A stretch of DNA of 64,000 nt from Paenibacillus sp. BSR1-1 (GCF_030403775.1 NZ_JAQMWQ010000011.1:1-64000), one strand, 5' to 3'. Positions 53,294 through 63,116 are shown, counted from the stretch's first letter. Notes: generated by a model from the sequence alone, not told the origin. Program-made: numbers and translations.

Positions 53294-54242
53294 CTTGAGA
53301 ACCTCCCTTAGCAGACTTTCCTACCTTGAAGAATGAGGTAATTTCTCTTGTTCCTAATAATCCTTGTGGACGGAACAGCATCATTGCGATTAACACAAGG
53401 CTGTAAACGACCATCCGAACTTCTGGAAAATCGGCAAGGAATGTTGAAATAATCGTTAATAGAATGGCAGCGATAACAGCGCCAGACATACTGCCAAGAC
53501 CACCAAGTACGACGAAAATTAAAATATCAAAGGATTTCAAGAAACCAAAGTTTGTCGGCTGGATGATATAAAAGTTATGAGCATGTAAGGCACCAGCAAT
53601 ACCGGCAAAGAAAGCACCGATAGCAAAAGCCATAACCTTGTAATAAGTCGTATTGATTCCCATGGCATCTGCGGCAATTTCATTTTCCCTGACCGAAATA
53701 CACGCTCGTCCATGAGTAGAATTCGTAAAGTTAACGATGACAACAATTGTAATCAGTACACAGGCAAACAGCCAAGGCCATGTGATCAAGTGGGCAACGG
53801 TCATACCGCTTGCTCCGCCTACATAATCCATATTTAAAAATACAATTCTCATAATCTCACCAAAACCTAATGTTGCAATGGCAAGATAGTCGCCTCTTAA
53901 TCTTAGAGTAGGGATACCAATAACTAATCCGGCAATTGCAGCAACGACACCACCGGCAAGTAAAGCGACCGGGAATGGGAGACTTAATTTAGTTGTAACG
54001 ATTGCCGAAGCATAGGCACCTACAGCAAGGAAGCCGGCATGTCCAATTGAAAACTGTCCTGTAATCCCGATGATTAAGTGAAGACTAGCCGCAAGAATGA
54101 TATTAATACCGATAAAGAAGAGTGTGTTTACATAGAAGGAGTTTAATGTACCTCCGTTAATTAAAAACTGTGTTACTACTGCAAAAACAACGGCAGCAGC
54201 GATCCAGATCCAAAAAGTCTTTGTTTGTTTTAATGTTTTCAT
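53268..54242 (-). CDS. livM: Branched-chain amino-acid ABC permease LivM
   Basis: 324 residues, about nine membrane helices; family motifs GQFSIGHAGFLAVGAY and RLRGDYLAIATLGFGEI. ATG 54242 has an AGGGGGTG ribosome site at nine bases; GTG 54254 lies inside it. The C-terminal tail is Lys/Ser-rich and cytoplasmic. Confidence 0.92.
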   Translation of the reverse strand: MKTLKQTKTFWIWIAAAVVFAVVTQFLINGGTLNSFYVNTLFFIGINIILAASLHLIIGITGQFSIGHAGFLAVGAYASAIVTTKLSLPFPVALLAGGVVAAIAGLVIGIPTLRLRGDYLAIATLGFGEIMRIVFLNMDYVGGASGMTVAHLITWPWLFACVLITIVVIVNFTNSTHGRACISVRENEIAADAMGINTTYYKVMAFAIGAFFAGIAGALHAHNFYIIQPTNFGFLKSFDILIFVVLGGLGSMSGAVIAAILLTIISTFLADFPEVRMVVYSLVLIAMMLFRPQGLLGTREITSFFKVGKSAKGGSQDASKQTVA

Positions 54243-54257
54243 CGCTTTAGCCACCCC

Positions 54258-55136
54258 CTAGACTTTTTCCCTAACATTTTTACCAAATAAACCTGCTGGT
54301 CGGAAAATTAAAATTAGAATTAAGACAACAAAGGCCACACCGTCACGCCATAAAGAATATCCGGATGCACTTACAAGAGCCTCGATAACACCTAATAATA
54401 AACCGCCTGTCATTGCACCAGGGATAATGCCAATTCCGCCTAGAACGGCAGCAACGAAAGCCTTAAGTCCTGGAATAATTCCCATTAATGGTTCAATTTT
54501 TGTGTAGTACATTCCGAAAATAACGCCTGCTGCTCCAGCAAGGGCAGAACCAATCGCAAAAGTTGCAGAAATCGTATTATTCACATTGATTCCCATTAAT
54601 CTTGCAGCGTCCATATCGTGTGATACGGCACGCATTGCTTTCCCAATTTTGGTTTTATGAACGATAAACTGCAGTAAAATCATTAAGAAAACTGACGTAC
54701 CTAAGATTAAAAGAGATTGTCCGCTGATTTTAACACCAAAAAGCTCTAGGCTCTTTAGTGGAACGATGTTGCTTGGATATGCTTCTGGCTGTGCACCGCG
54801 GGCATAAATTGTTCCGTATTCGATAAACAGGGATACACCAATCGCTGTAATCAGCGCCGCAATCCTTGTCGCATTTCTTAGCGGCTTATAGGCAATCCGC
54901 TCAATTAAGACTCCAAAAATGGCACAGGCCACCATGGCAATTACTAATGCTGGGAAAAATCCTAAATGAAAAATTGAAATACAATAAAATCCGATAAATG
55001 CACCAACCATGAAGACGTCCCCATGGGCAAAGTTAATTAATTTTACGATACCATATACCATTGTGTACCCTAAGGCAATTAAAGCGTAAATACTGCCTAA
55101 GGAAACTCCGTTGACTAGCTGCTGTATGATTTCCAT
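54258..55136 (-). CDS. livH: Branched-chain amino-acid ABC permease LivH
   Basis: 292 residues, eight membrane helices; motifs GYTMVYGIVKLINFAHGDVFM and GGIGIIPGAMTGGLLLG. AAAGGAG ribosome site. Separated from livK by a hairpin. Confidence 0.93.
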   Translation of the reverse strand: MEIIQQLVNGVSLGSIYALIALGYTMVYGIVKLINFAHGDVFMVGAFIGFYCISIFHLGFFPALVIAMVACAIFGVLIERIAYKPLRNATRIAALITAIGVSLFIEYGTIYARGAQPEAYPSNIVPLKSLELFGVKISGQSLLILGTSVFLMILLQFIVHKTKIGKAMRAVSHDMDAARLMGINVNNTISATFAIGSALAGAAGVIFGMYYTKIEPLMGIIPGLKAFVAAVLGGIGIIPGAMTGGLLLGVIEALVSASGYSLWRDGVAFVVLILILIFRPAGLFGKNVREKV

Positions 55137-55229
55137 TTGTGTAACACTCCTTTAGAAGGACTCAACTTTTTTAAAAAATTAGGCGTTAACTAAGTTAACA
55201 CGGTGGAAAAAGTGTTTATTTCTAATAAA

Positions 55230-55262
55230 TTGGAATAGGGAGGCATTTCGCTCCCTATCCAA
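55230..55262 (-). other. Intercistronic hairpin livK / livH
   Basis: Twelve-base-pair stem TTGG-ATAGGGAG/CTCCCTATCCAA (one bulge) without a U-run. Typical mRNA stabiliser or partial terminator that raises binding protein over permease. Confidence 0.65.
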
Positions 55263-55279
55263 TAAAACACTTATAGAAA

Positions 55280-56455
55280 TTAAGGATTTACTTTTGTCTT
55301 AAATTGTTGCTGGCCGTTTACATACTCAAGAATTACTGCGGCTTTAATTGGATCATGGTTTTTATCAAGCTTTAAGTTTCCAGATACAAGTTGAAGGCCG
55401 TCAGTTGATTCAAGGGCTTTTTGAATTTTCTTAGGATCGCTGCTTCCTGCACGCTTAATGGCATCAGCAACGAAGTAAGCAGTATCATAACCTAAAGCAG
55501 CAAAAGCATCTGGTGATTTACCATCATACTTAGCTTTAAATGCAGATACGAATTCCTGTACCTTCTTATCGCTATCACCAGAAGAATAGTGGTTTGTGAT
55601 AAATGTATTCTTAAGCGGATCGGCACCAGCGATTTCTACTAGTTTAGGAGAATCCCAGCCATCGCCGCCCATAATTGGAACATTAATACCAAGAGCACGA
55701 GCCTGCTTTACGATCAGACCAACTTCTTCATAGAATCCAGGAAGGAACACGTAATCAGGATTTTTTGCTTTAATATTTGTTAGGATTGCATTAAAATCTG
55801 TATCCTTCGCTACATATGCTTCTTCTGCAACGATCGTACCGCCATTTTTCTTAAAGTTCGCTTTGAAGGAAGAAGCCAGGCCTTTTGAATAGTCACTGGA
55901 GCTGTCAATAATAACGGCTGCAGACTTAACCTTTAGGGTATCTAGTGCAAAAGTTGCAGCAACAGTACCTTGGAATGGGTCGATAAAGCAAGTACGGAAT
56001 ACAAAGTCATTTACTTTACCGTCTTTGTTTGTAATCGTTGCGTTAGTAGCAGTTGGTGTAATTAATGGAACTTTGTTATCTTGGGCAATTTGAACTTGAG
56101 CTAGGGTATTTGTACTTGTTGCGGAACCGATGATTGCTGATACCTTATCTTGGCTGACTAGCTTAATAGCACCGTTTGTTGCTTCTGCAGCATCTGACTT
56201 ATTGTCAACTGTCACTAATTTCAATTTCTTGCCATCAATACCTTTTTTGTTGATTTCCTCAAAGGCTAATTCAACACCTTCTTTAACTGACTGGCCGTAA
56301 GAAGCTACTCCGCCGGATAGCTCCAGGTTTGCACCGATCTTGATTGTGCCGCCCTTTTCAGCATCTCCGCTCGTGCTGGCAGAGCCACAGCCTGCCATTA
56401 CGCCTGCCGCCATCATCAGCGACATAAAAATTCCAGCTACCTTTTTCTTCCTCAT
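55280..56455 (-). CDS. livK: Branched-chain amino-acid binding lipoprotein
   Basis: 391 residues. Lipobox MAGC (signal MRKKKVAGIFMSLMMAAGV), then a type I periplasmic-binding fold starting KIGANLELSGGVASYGQSVKEGVELAFEEIN. Outer-face receptor for the liv ABC system; ligand not fixed by sequence (Leu/Ile/Val family). GGGGG ribosome site; first gene of livK-H-M-G-F. Confidence 0.93.
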   Translation of the reverse strand: MRKKKVAGIFMSLMMAAGVMAGCGSASTSGDAEKGGTIKIGANLELSGGVASYGQSVKEGVELAFEEINKKGIDGKKLKLVTVDNKSDAAEATNGAIKLVSQDKVSAIIGSATSTNTLAQVQIAQDNKVPLITPTATNATITNKDGKVNDFVFRTCFIDPFQGTVAATFALDTLKVKSAAVIIDSSSDYSKGLASSFKANFKKNGGTIVAEEAYVAKDTDFNAILTNIKAKNPDYVFLPGFYEEVGLIVKQARALGINVPIMGGDGWDSPKLVEIAGADPLKNTFITNHYSSGDSDKKVQEFVSAFKAKYDGKSPDAFAALGYDTAYFVADAIKRAGSSDPKKIQKALESTDGLQLVSGNLKLDKNHDPIKAAVILEYVNGQQQFKTKVNP

Positions 56456-56771
56456 ACTTTACCCCCTGTTTTTCCGAAAAATTTTCCCAACCTTTTGTGC
56501 TACTGTTTTAAAAACATATAATATTCTGAAAACATTGTATCTAAAATTTTATAGTTCGTCTAGTCTATTTCCGTGTTATTTTAAAATAATTTTGAAAATA
56601 ATATTTTCTTCGGTTTTCGTACATTTTAAAGCTTTATTCAACTAAAGTGAATAAGAATTTACTTTTCCATTAAAAGGGTTATAATCAGGTTAATATTTTG
56701 CCTAAATATATTTCTTTCCTCTTAAGTCGAAAAAAAAGAGACCCCAAAAAGGAACCCCTCTCAAAAAATTG
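56456..56771. other. Control region of liv operon / niaP
   Basis: 316 A/T-rich bases without a gene. Contains the livK ribosome site, a CodY-like box and, at 56736-56768, an imperfect hairpin after niaP-side sequence. Confidence 0.55.
56520..56534. promoter_or_regulatory. CodY-like box upstream of livK
   Basis: AATATTCTGAAAACA matches 12 of 15 positions of AATTTTCWGAAAATT. CodY repression of branched-chain amino-acid uptake would be expected. Confidence 0.45.
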
Positions 56772-57974
56772 TTATACCAATTCTTTGCTTTTCGTTTCTT
56801 TTCCAAAAAACAATACTGTTAATGCCCCAATAATGATAGAGATACAAAAGATCGTAAAGATTGACTGAATCGACATTTTTTGAGCCACAAGATAGCCCAC
56901 TAATAATGGACCCAGCACCCCGCCAATCCGCCCGAAGGAAGCAGCCATACCTGCACCTGTCCCGCGAATAATCGTTGGATATTGTTCTGGAGTATAGGCA
57001 TATAGACCTCCCCAGGCTCCAAGATTAAAGAAGGACAGCAGGATTCCAGAAGTCATCAAAAGGGCCGTTGATTCAGCCGTGCCAAAGAAATAAGCGCTGG
57101 CAGCAGTACCGATTAAATAAACAACTAATACAAATTTCCGGCCAAATTTTTCGATAAACCAGGCTGCGGTAAAATAACCCGGCAATTGAGCCAGTGTCAT
57201 GATTAGGACATATTCAAAGCTTTTAATTAAACTAAAACCCTTCATCACCATCACACTTGGCAGCCAGAGAAACATCCCATAATAAGAGAAAACAACGCAA
57301 AACCATAAAACCCAAAGCATCCCCGTTTGGCGTCCATACTCTTTTGACCAAAGTTTCGCAAGACTTTGGAAAACAGAAATTTTCTCTTTATCCTTTATGG
57401 CTGAGAACCGCGGTGAATCCGGCAGCCCCATACGTAGGTATAGAGCATAAAGAGCAGGGATGGCACTAATGATTAAAGCCGTCTGCCACCCGAACTTAGG
57501 AATGACAAAGTAAGAAATCAGGGCTGCAATCAGCCAGCCGCCCGCCCAAAAACTTTCCAAAAGGACGACAATTCGACCGCGTTTTTCCGGCGGAACACTT
57601 TCGGATACGAGAGTGGAAGCGACAGGGAGCTCTCCCCCCAATCCCATTCCTATTAAAAATCTAAAAATTAAAAAGACAGTTAAAGTTGATGTAAAAGCCG
57701 AGGCGCCGCTGCCAATTGAAAATAATAATAACGTAATAATAAAGACATTTTTCCGCCCGATACGATCAGCCATTACGCCGAATAAAAGAGCACCGACAGC
57801 CATCCCAATAGAATTGATGCTGCCAATCCAGCCCATCTGACCCGGGGTTAAATTCCATTCTACTTTTAAAGCCGCTATGATGAAGGAGAGCATTCCGACA
57901 TCCATGGCATCGAACATCCAGCCCATCCCGGCTATGCCAAGTAATTTACGGCCTGATATTTCCTTTTTGTTCAT
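56772..57974 (-). CDS. niaP: MFS transporter, NiaP-type (niacin)
   Basis: 400 residues, 12 membrane helices. N-terminal GWMFDAMDVGMLSFIIAALKVEWNL-type start, MFS loop DRIGRKNVF and MGLGGELPVASTLVSESVPPEKRG closely fit B. subtilis NiaP (YceI), a nicotinate/nicotinamide transporter. AGGGGG ribosome site. No NiaR-type operator recognised. Aromatic-acid transport is an alternative. Confidence 0.82.
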   Translation of the reverse strand: MNKKEISGRKLLGIAGMGWMFDAMDVGMLSFIIAALKVEWNLTPGQMGWIGSINSIGMAVGALLFGVMADRIGRKNVFIITLLLFSIGSGASAFTSTLTVFLIFRFLIGMGLGGELPVASTLVSESVPPEKRGRIVVLLESFWAGGWLIAALISYFVIPKFGWQTALIISAIPALYALYLRMGLPDSPRFSAIKDKEKISVFQSLAKLWSKEYGRQTGMLWVLWFCVVFSYYGMFLWLPSVMVMKGFSLIKSFEYVLIMTLAQLPGYFTAAWFIEKFGRKFVLVVYLIGTAASAYFFGTAESTALLMTSGILLSFFNLGAWGGLYAYTPEQYPTIIRGTGAGMAASFGRIGGVLGPLLVGYLVAQKMSIQSIFTIFCISIIIGALTVLFFGKETKSKELV

Positions 57975-58118
57975 TAAAATCCCCCTATGCTGTAGCGTTC
58001 TCTAACATTATTCCCCAATTTGTTCTCTTTATTTTCCATGAGGGATAAACGCTACTAAACATAGATATTCTAGCAAGTGTCTTTACAGTTGTCACTACTT
58101 TTTCAGAAATGCCATAAA

Positions 58119-58151
58119 AAAGAGAGGATGCAAAATTGCATGCTCTCTTAC
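58119..58151 (-). terminator. Terminator after first cell-wall-binding gene
   Basis: AAGAGAGGATGC/GCATGCTCTCTT stem, near-copy of the terminator at 59250. Confidence 0.8.
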
Positions 58152-58157
58152 TAATAA

Positions 58158-59168
58158 TTAATATAACCAATGTCCGTCGGTAGCAAAAGTAAATGTTTTG
58201 GAACCAATTTTTACTTTGCCAGTTTTCATTACACCACTTGAAGGATCTAAATAATACCACTTGTTGGCTAATTTTACCCAGCCTGTTTTCATGTCACCAT
58301 TAACTGGATCTAAATAGTACCACTTGTTAGCTATTTTAATCCAGCCTATTTTCATATCACCATTAACTGGATCTAAATAGATCCACTTATTACCTAATTT
58401 AATCCAGCCTGTCTTCATTACACCATTTGCGTCAAAGTAATACCATTTTCCGCCGATTTTATGCCCGCCGATTGCCATATCGCCATTTACCGGATCAAGG
58501 TAGTACCATTTGCCTTTTTCTTTGTACCAGCCAGTTTTCATGTCACCTGCAGGATTAAAGAAATACCACTTGCCATTCACTTTAAACCAGCGAGTAATTT
58601 TCTGGGCATCGTTATCATATAAATACCATTTGCCATTTACAAACTTCCAGCCTTCAAGTAAAAGAGTGATATTCACTTCTGATTGGTTTCCGTTAATATC
58701 GGTTACATATCCACCAATTACATTTTCATTATAGAAGTTTTCTCTGATATCTTGAAGTGACACAATCGTATCAGTTCCTCGATATTGTGGAAATAAGTAA
58801 TTATAAGCCTGTTTAATCGGGGCATTCTCAGGTTTATCCAACCATCCTAAAAATCTACTTTTATCAATATCCAGCTTACCATTAAAAAAATGGCCGGTAA
58901 TGTCAGGTAATCCTATCGACGGCTCTCCAGGAATTGTTACGCTATCGGCATTATCTGAAGTGATAACTAATTTCTTTACATTTCCTGTTTCCCCAATTAA
59001 ATTCAAAATAAAGTTGTTTCCTGTTCCCGTCGCTTTGACTACACCATTGTCTGTTTCTAATGATATTCCCTTAACATTAACCGATTCTGCAGCATGAGAA
59101 ACATTTGCTGGAAGCACAGCTAATAGGAAAAGGAATATAAAGCTAGATAATGCAATAATTCTTTTCAC
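58158..59168 (-). CDS. Exported cell-wall-binding-repeat protein A
   Basis: 336 residues; signal peptide (about 1-27, cut after SHA). The unique domain (about 28-165) has no motif I know. Then about seven choline-binding-type repeats (CW_binding_1, about 165-336) of the form GWKxxGKWYYLDPVNGDM. GTG start with AGGAGG. Neighbouring gene B has the same architecture, promoter region and terminator, so this is a duplicated transcription unit. The repeats would hold the protein to cell-wall polymer; the function of the head is unknown. Confidence 0.88.
   Translation of the reverse strand: MKRIIALSSFIFLFLLAVLPANVSHAAESVNVKGISLETDNGVVKATGTGNNFILNLIGETGNVKKLVITSDNADSVTIPGEPSIGLPDITGHFFNGKLDIDKSRFLGWLDKPENAPIKQAYNYLFPQYRGTDTIVSLQDIRENFYNENVIGGYVTDINGNQSEVNITLLLEGWKFVNGKWYLYDNDAQKITRWFKVNGKWYFFNPAGDMKTGWYKEKGKWYYLDPVNGDMAIGGHKIGGKWYYFDANGVMKTGWIKLGNKWIYLDPVNGDMKIGWIKIANKWYYLDPVNGDMKTGWVKLANKWYYLDPSSGVMKTGKVKIGSKTFTFATDGHWLY
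58503..58591. repeat. 89-bp perfect repeat, copy 1
   Basis: Identical over 89 bases to 59571-59659, inside the wall-binding repeats of the two paralogues; recent duplication or gene conversion. Confidence 0.9.
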
Positions 59169-59249
59169 AATAATCCTCCTAGTTTTTATGTACTGAAACT
59201 ATAAATTTGAATGCTAGTTTACTATATGAAGCAAAGTTTTATATTACAT

Positions 59250-59281
59250 AAAGAGAGGATGCCAACTTGCATCCTCTCTTA
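59250..59281 (-). terminator. Terminator after second cell-wall-binding gene
   Basis: Perfect stem AAGAGAGGATGC/GCATCCTCTCTT with six-base loop. Confidence 0.88.
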
Positions 59282-59288
59282 CTAAAAA

Positions 59289-60377
59289 TTAATATAACCA
59301 ATGTCCGTCACTTGCAAAAGTGTACGGTTTGTTGCTGATTTTTATTTTTCCTGTTACCATTACGCCAGTTTTAGGATCAAAATAATACCACTTGTTGTTT
59401 ATTTTCTTCCAGCCCACTGCCATGTCGCCATTAATTGGATCTAGGTAGTACCACTTTTTAGCTAATGTTAACCAGCCCGTTTTCATTGCACCTGAAGCAT
59501 CAAAATAATACCACTTACCGCCGATTAGATCCCAGCCGATTGACATATCGCCATTTACTTCATCAAGGTGGTACCATTTGCCTTTTTCTTTGTACCAGCC
59601 AGTTTTCATGTCACCTGCAGGATTAAAGAAATACCACTTGCCATTCACTTTAAACCAGCCAGTTACCATATAGCCTTCATTATTTGGGTTCAGGTAGTAC
59701 CATTTCCCATTTTCTTTGTACCATTTAGTTAGAAAATCGCCAGTTTCTTCATAGAATTTCCAACCCTTAGCTTCCTTCTTCCAGCCTTTTGTCATAACTG
59801 TTAAAGAAGCAGGAGATTCATTTCCATCTTTATCTGTTAAATATCCTGGGAACACATATGGAGACTCGGCATTAACGCCCGTTAGTTCAGAGAATAGTCC
59901 AGAAAGGAATGGGAAAATTTCAGTCTTTAACTCATCAACAGTGAACAATTGGTCTTCCACTACTGCGTCTGGAGTACCGCCCATTAATTGATTAATTCTA
60001 TTTGACCAGTTTGCTGCTTTTTCTGGATCTAAAACAGCCACACCATTCACAAATTGAATATCAAATTCGTCTTTTGTTAATGGAGAAACTTGAGAATAGT
60101 CAAAATCCGCAGGAAGTGTTGAAAGGGTAACCGCTGTATCGGAAGTGATTTCAATTTTCTTTACGATTTTGTCACCTAGATTATGGCCGCCCACTAAGTC
60201 TAACTTGAAGTTGTTGTTGCCAGTCCCAACTGCGTTGATTTTCTCCCCATTTGCTAAAACGAGGGTAATTCCATTCAACTTAACAGCTGCATTCGTTGCC
60301 GCTTGTGAAACGCCGGCAGGAAGCACTGTCATCAGTAAAAGGAATAATAAGCTTGATAATGCAATAATTCTTTTCAC
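59289..60377 (-). CDS. Exported cell-wall-binding-repeat protein B
   Basis: 362 residues; signal peptide (about 1-27), unique domain (about 28-195) that shares the start VKLNGITLVLANGEKINAVGTGNN-type pattern with protein A but is otherwise diverged. About seven CW_binding_1 repeats follow, ending TFASDGHWLY. GTG start with AGGAGG. Paralogue of the gene at 58158-59168. Confidence 0.88.
   Translation of the reverse strand: MKRIIALSSLLFLLLMTVLPAGVSQAATNAAVKLNGITLVLANGEKINAVGTGNNNFKLDLVGGHNLGDKIVKKIEITSDTAVTLSTLPADFDYSQVSPLTKDEFDIQFVNGVAVLDPEKAANWSNRINQLMGGTPDAVVEDQLFTVDELKTEIFPFLSGLFSELTGVNAESPYVFPGYLTDKDGNESPASLTVMTKGWKKEAKGWKFYEETGDFLTKWYKENGKWYYLNPNNEGYMVTGWFKVNGKWYFFNPAGDMKTGWYKEKGKWYHLDEVNGDMSIGWDLIGGKWYYFDASGAMKTGWLTLAKKWYYLDPINGDMAVGWKKINNKWYYFDPKTGVMVTGKIKISNKPYTFASDGHWLY
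59571..59659. repeat. 89-bp perfect repeat, copy 2
   Basis: Partner of 58503-58591. Confidence 0.9.
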
Positions 60378-60508
60378 AATAATCCTCCTAGTTGTTATGT
60401 ACTGAACCTCTGAATCTATAAACTAGAACGCTAGTTTACTATAAGAAGTAATAGTCTTATTTTACATAAAACTACCATTTTCTACAACAAAATAATACAT
60501 TTTTCCTA

Positions 60509-61171
60509 TTATTTTAATGCGCCGACAGCTTTATCCATTAGCGCAGACCGTTTCTGCTTTTTCAGACTTACATAATGGTTCTTTATCGGCTTCGCTTCAT
60601 CGGCACTGTACCCATAATTCCCCAATTCTTTTACAAGGGCATTATAAATATAGTAAAATGAATTATCGGTACTAGCCTCCAGTCTTTTGGCGGCACCATT
60701 ATATTTTGAATAAAAATAGAAATAAGAAACATCCTCACCACTGGCCTTTTTTTCTTGATATTCACTCATAGCATAGGATAAGAGATTACTAAGCTTACTG
60801 GCCGCTTGGTCTTCTAGATCCTGAAAGGCCGGTTGATATTTTGCGATGATGCTGGCGGCAGTCGGCTTTGTATTTGTTGCAGAAGTCTTCGTTACGGCCC
60901 CAGCACTAGCAGGCTCATGCGTTTTGTTTGATGTATTATACGAAACATTTTTTACCGTCTGGCTTATTTCCTGGCCCTTTGCATTTGCCGCAGATCCTGT
61001 CTTCTGCGTTTTCTCATCAGGTAATTTGATGTTATAGTCCGTTTTAACAATATTATCTACTCTTGGATCCGCTGTCTTATATTCTTTAACATTGAGGTAA
61101 TAATAGAGCGACCCTGCCCCGACTGCTAAGACGACAACGATGCTGCTTAAAAAAATTATCCACTTTTTCAC
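60509..61171 (-). CDS. Hypothetical exported protein
   Basis: 220 residues from GTG with AAAGGTGG. One N-terminal membrane helix (about 5-26) acting as anchor or signal, a long Ser/Thr/Lys/Ala-rich linker (about 30-115), and a helical C-terminal domain (about 116-220, FQDLEDQAASKLSNLL, YFYFYSKYNGAAKRLE). No family recognised. It sits among wall-binding proteins, so a cell-surface role is plausible. Confidence 0.75.
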   Translation of the reverse strand: MKKWIIFLSSIVVVLAVGAGSLYYYLNVKEYKTADPRVDNIVKTDYNIKLPDEKTQKTGSAANAKGQEISQTVKNVSYNTSNKTHEPASAGAVTKTSATNTKPTAASIIAKYQPAFQDLEDQAASKLSNLLSYAMSEYQEKKASGEDVSYFYFYSKYNGAAKRLEASTDNSFYYIYNALVKELGNYGYSADEAKPIKNHYVSLKKQKRSALMDKAVGALK

Positions 61172-61326
61172 ATTCTATCCACCTTTATTTCGACAAATTT
61201 ACCTATAACATTATCATATTTTGGTATTTTTCAATAATGTTTTATATAATTAGGACAAATTAACCAGAAAACTACATAACTAGTTTTAATAGAAATAGAG
61301 AAATGAGTTAGAAATGAGGGCACTTA

Positions 61327-63078
61327 ATGAAAAAAGTATCCATTTTCCTATCTACAGCCGTAATAACAGGACTATTATTTACACCTAAGCCGGCAGCCGC
61401 ATTTTCACAGCCCAATCTCCAATTGTCAGTCATGAGCGATGTGCATATTAACAAAGACATGCCGAGTAATAAGTTTGAGAATGCCTTAAATGACCTGAAT
61501 AGGGTTGCCCCAAGATATGACGCGATTGCTGTTGTCGGCGATTTTACGGATGCAGGATATGAGGAGGAATATCAAACCTTTACTAACCTTCTCAAAACCT
61601 ATAAAAATCCTTTGGCAGAATCGATAATATCCATTGGGAATCATGAATACCGCGAAACAATTGTCGATCCCGCTTCTCCTGTTACCGATGACGAGCTAAA
61701 AGCTAGGTTCATGCATTACAATGGCGATCCTATCACCAAGGTTTATTTTGATAAATGGATCAAAGGCTACCATTTCATATCCTTGGGCGGCGAGCTATCA
61801 CCTAAATCGTTAAGTCCTTATGAAGTCAGTAATCCGGGGGCTCGCGATTGGGCCTATATTTCGGAGGAGCAGTATCAATGGCTGGAGCAAACCCTGCCTG
61901 TCAATGCCGCCAGTAATAAACCAATATTTGTCCTTTTACATCAGCCGATTGCCAATACAGTTTATGGAAGCGACCGTTATAATGCAGGATTCGATAACCA
62001 AAGATTGTTAGCCATATTAAAAAAATACCCGCAAGCAATCTTAATTTCAGGCCATACTCACTATCTATTAAACCATCCAAAAAGCATTTACCAGGATGGG
62101 TTTACGATGGTCAATACGAGTTCGGTTGCCAGTACATGGTATGATGGCGGCTCGGTTCCGACGCTCTCCCAAGGGTACGTCATTAATGTTTACGATGACC
62201 GTGTAGAATTTAAGGCACGGGAATTCAGTAATGGAACGTGGATTCGGACGGAAACAATTCCCATCCCGTTTAAAGAAACAACGAAGGATGTATCGAAGCC
62301 TTCCTTTCCTGCATCAGCCAAAACAGGCATAAGCACGATTGGCACGACAAATGCTGCATTCACATGGGACCGCGGAAAAGATGATACAGTGGTTGACCGG
62401 TATGTCATTAAAAAAGATGGCCAGTTGGTGAAGACGGTTTATTCACGTTATTGGGAGCCGGAGGAAACACTGTCCCTATCCGTCAATAACTTATTCCCGA
62501 ACACCACCTATACTTACGAGGTTTTTGCGGTAGATGCTTATGATCATGTCAGCGACAATCCGTTAAAAATCACCTTCACGACCCAAAGTGTAACTGGCTG
62601 GTACCATTACAACAATACTTTGTATTACTTTAATAAGGATGGGGTAAAACAAATCGGATGGCTGCAGTTAAACAGCCAATGGTACTACTTTAATCCGGCT
62701 GGGGCGATGCTGACAGGCTGGAATTTCATCAACGGAAAATGGTATTTCTTCAAGGAACAAGGAGAAATGTCAACGGGCTGGATGAAAGAGGGAACATCAT
62801 GGTATTTCTTCGATTCAAATGGTTCTATGCACACCGGCTGGCTGTTTACTGGCGGAAAGTGGTACTATCTTGATTCTCACGGAGTCATGAAAACCGGTTG
62901 GATTTCCGCTCAAAAAAATTGGTATTACCTGGACGAAAAGGGTGTTATGCTCACGGGCTGGCTGCAGCTGGCGAATCAATGGTATTACCTTAAGTCGAAT
63001 GGTGTAATGGCCGTTAACTGGCAATTCATCAGCGGAAAATGGTATTACTTTTTACTAAATGGGCAATTAAAAAAATAA
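61327..63078 (+). CDS. Secreted metallophosphoesterase with wall-binding repeats
   Basis: 583 residues. Signal peptide (about 1-25, after KPAAA), calcineurin-like phosphoesterase domain (about 30-300) with metal motifs SDVHINKD, VGDFTDAG, GNHEYRE and GHTHYLLNH. A fibronectin-III-like domain follows (about 330-420, AAFTWDRGKDDTVVDRYVI). About seven CW_binding_1 repeats (about 425-583, GWxxxxGKWYYL pattern) end the protein. ATG with GAGGG. Divergent from the hypothetical gene at 60509. Probably a wall-attached phosphatase or phosphodiesterase; substrate unknown. Confidence 0.92.
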   Translation: MKKVSIFLSTAVITGLLFTPKPAAAFSQPNLQLSVMSDVHINKDMPSNKFENALNDLNRVAPRYDAIAVVGDFTDAGYEEEYQTFTNLLKTYKNPLAESIISIGNHEYRETIVDPASPVTDDELKARFMHYNGDPITKVYFDKWIKGYHFISLGGELSPKSLSPYEVSNPGARDWAYISEEQYQWLEQTLPVNAASNKPIFVLLHQPIANTVYGSDRYNAGFDNQRLLAILKKYPQAILISGHTHYLLNHPKSIYQDGFTMVNTSSVASTWYDGGSVPTLSQGYVINVYDDRVEFKAREFSNGTWIRTETIPIPFKETTKDVSKPSFPASAKTGISTIGTTNAAFTWDRGKDDTVVDRYVIKKDGQLVKTVYSRYWEPEETLSLSVNNLFPNTTYTYEVFAVDAYDHVSDNPLKITFTTQSVTGWYHYNNTLYYFNKDGVKQIGWLQLNSQWYYFNPAGAMLTGWNFINGKWYFFKEQGEMSTGWMKEGTSWYFFDSNGSMHTGWLFTGGKWYYLDSHGVMKTGWISAQKNWYYLDEKGVMLTGWLQLANQWYYLKSNGVMAVNWQFISGKWYYFLLNGQLKK

Positions 63079-63080
63079 TA

Positions 63081-63112
63081 AAAAGCTCCCGCTGCAGCGG
63101 GAGCTTTTCAAG
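63081..63112. terminator. Bidirectional terminator
   Basis: Stem AAAAGCTCCCGCT/AGCGGGAGCTTTT around a two-base centre. Confidence 0.9.
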
Positions 63113-63116
63113 TTAC

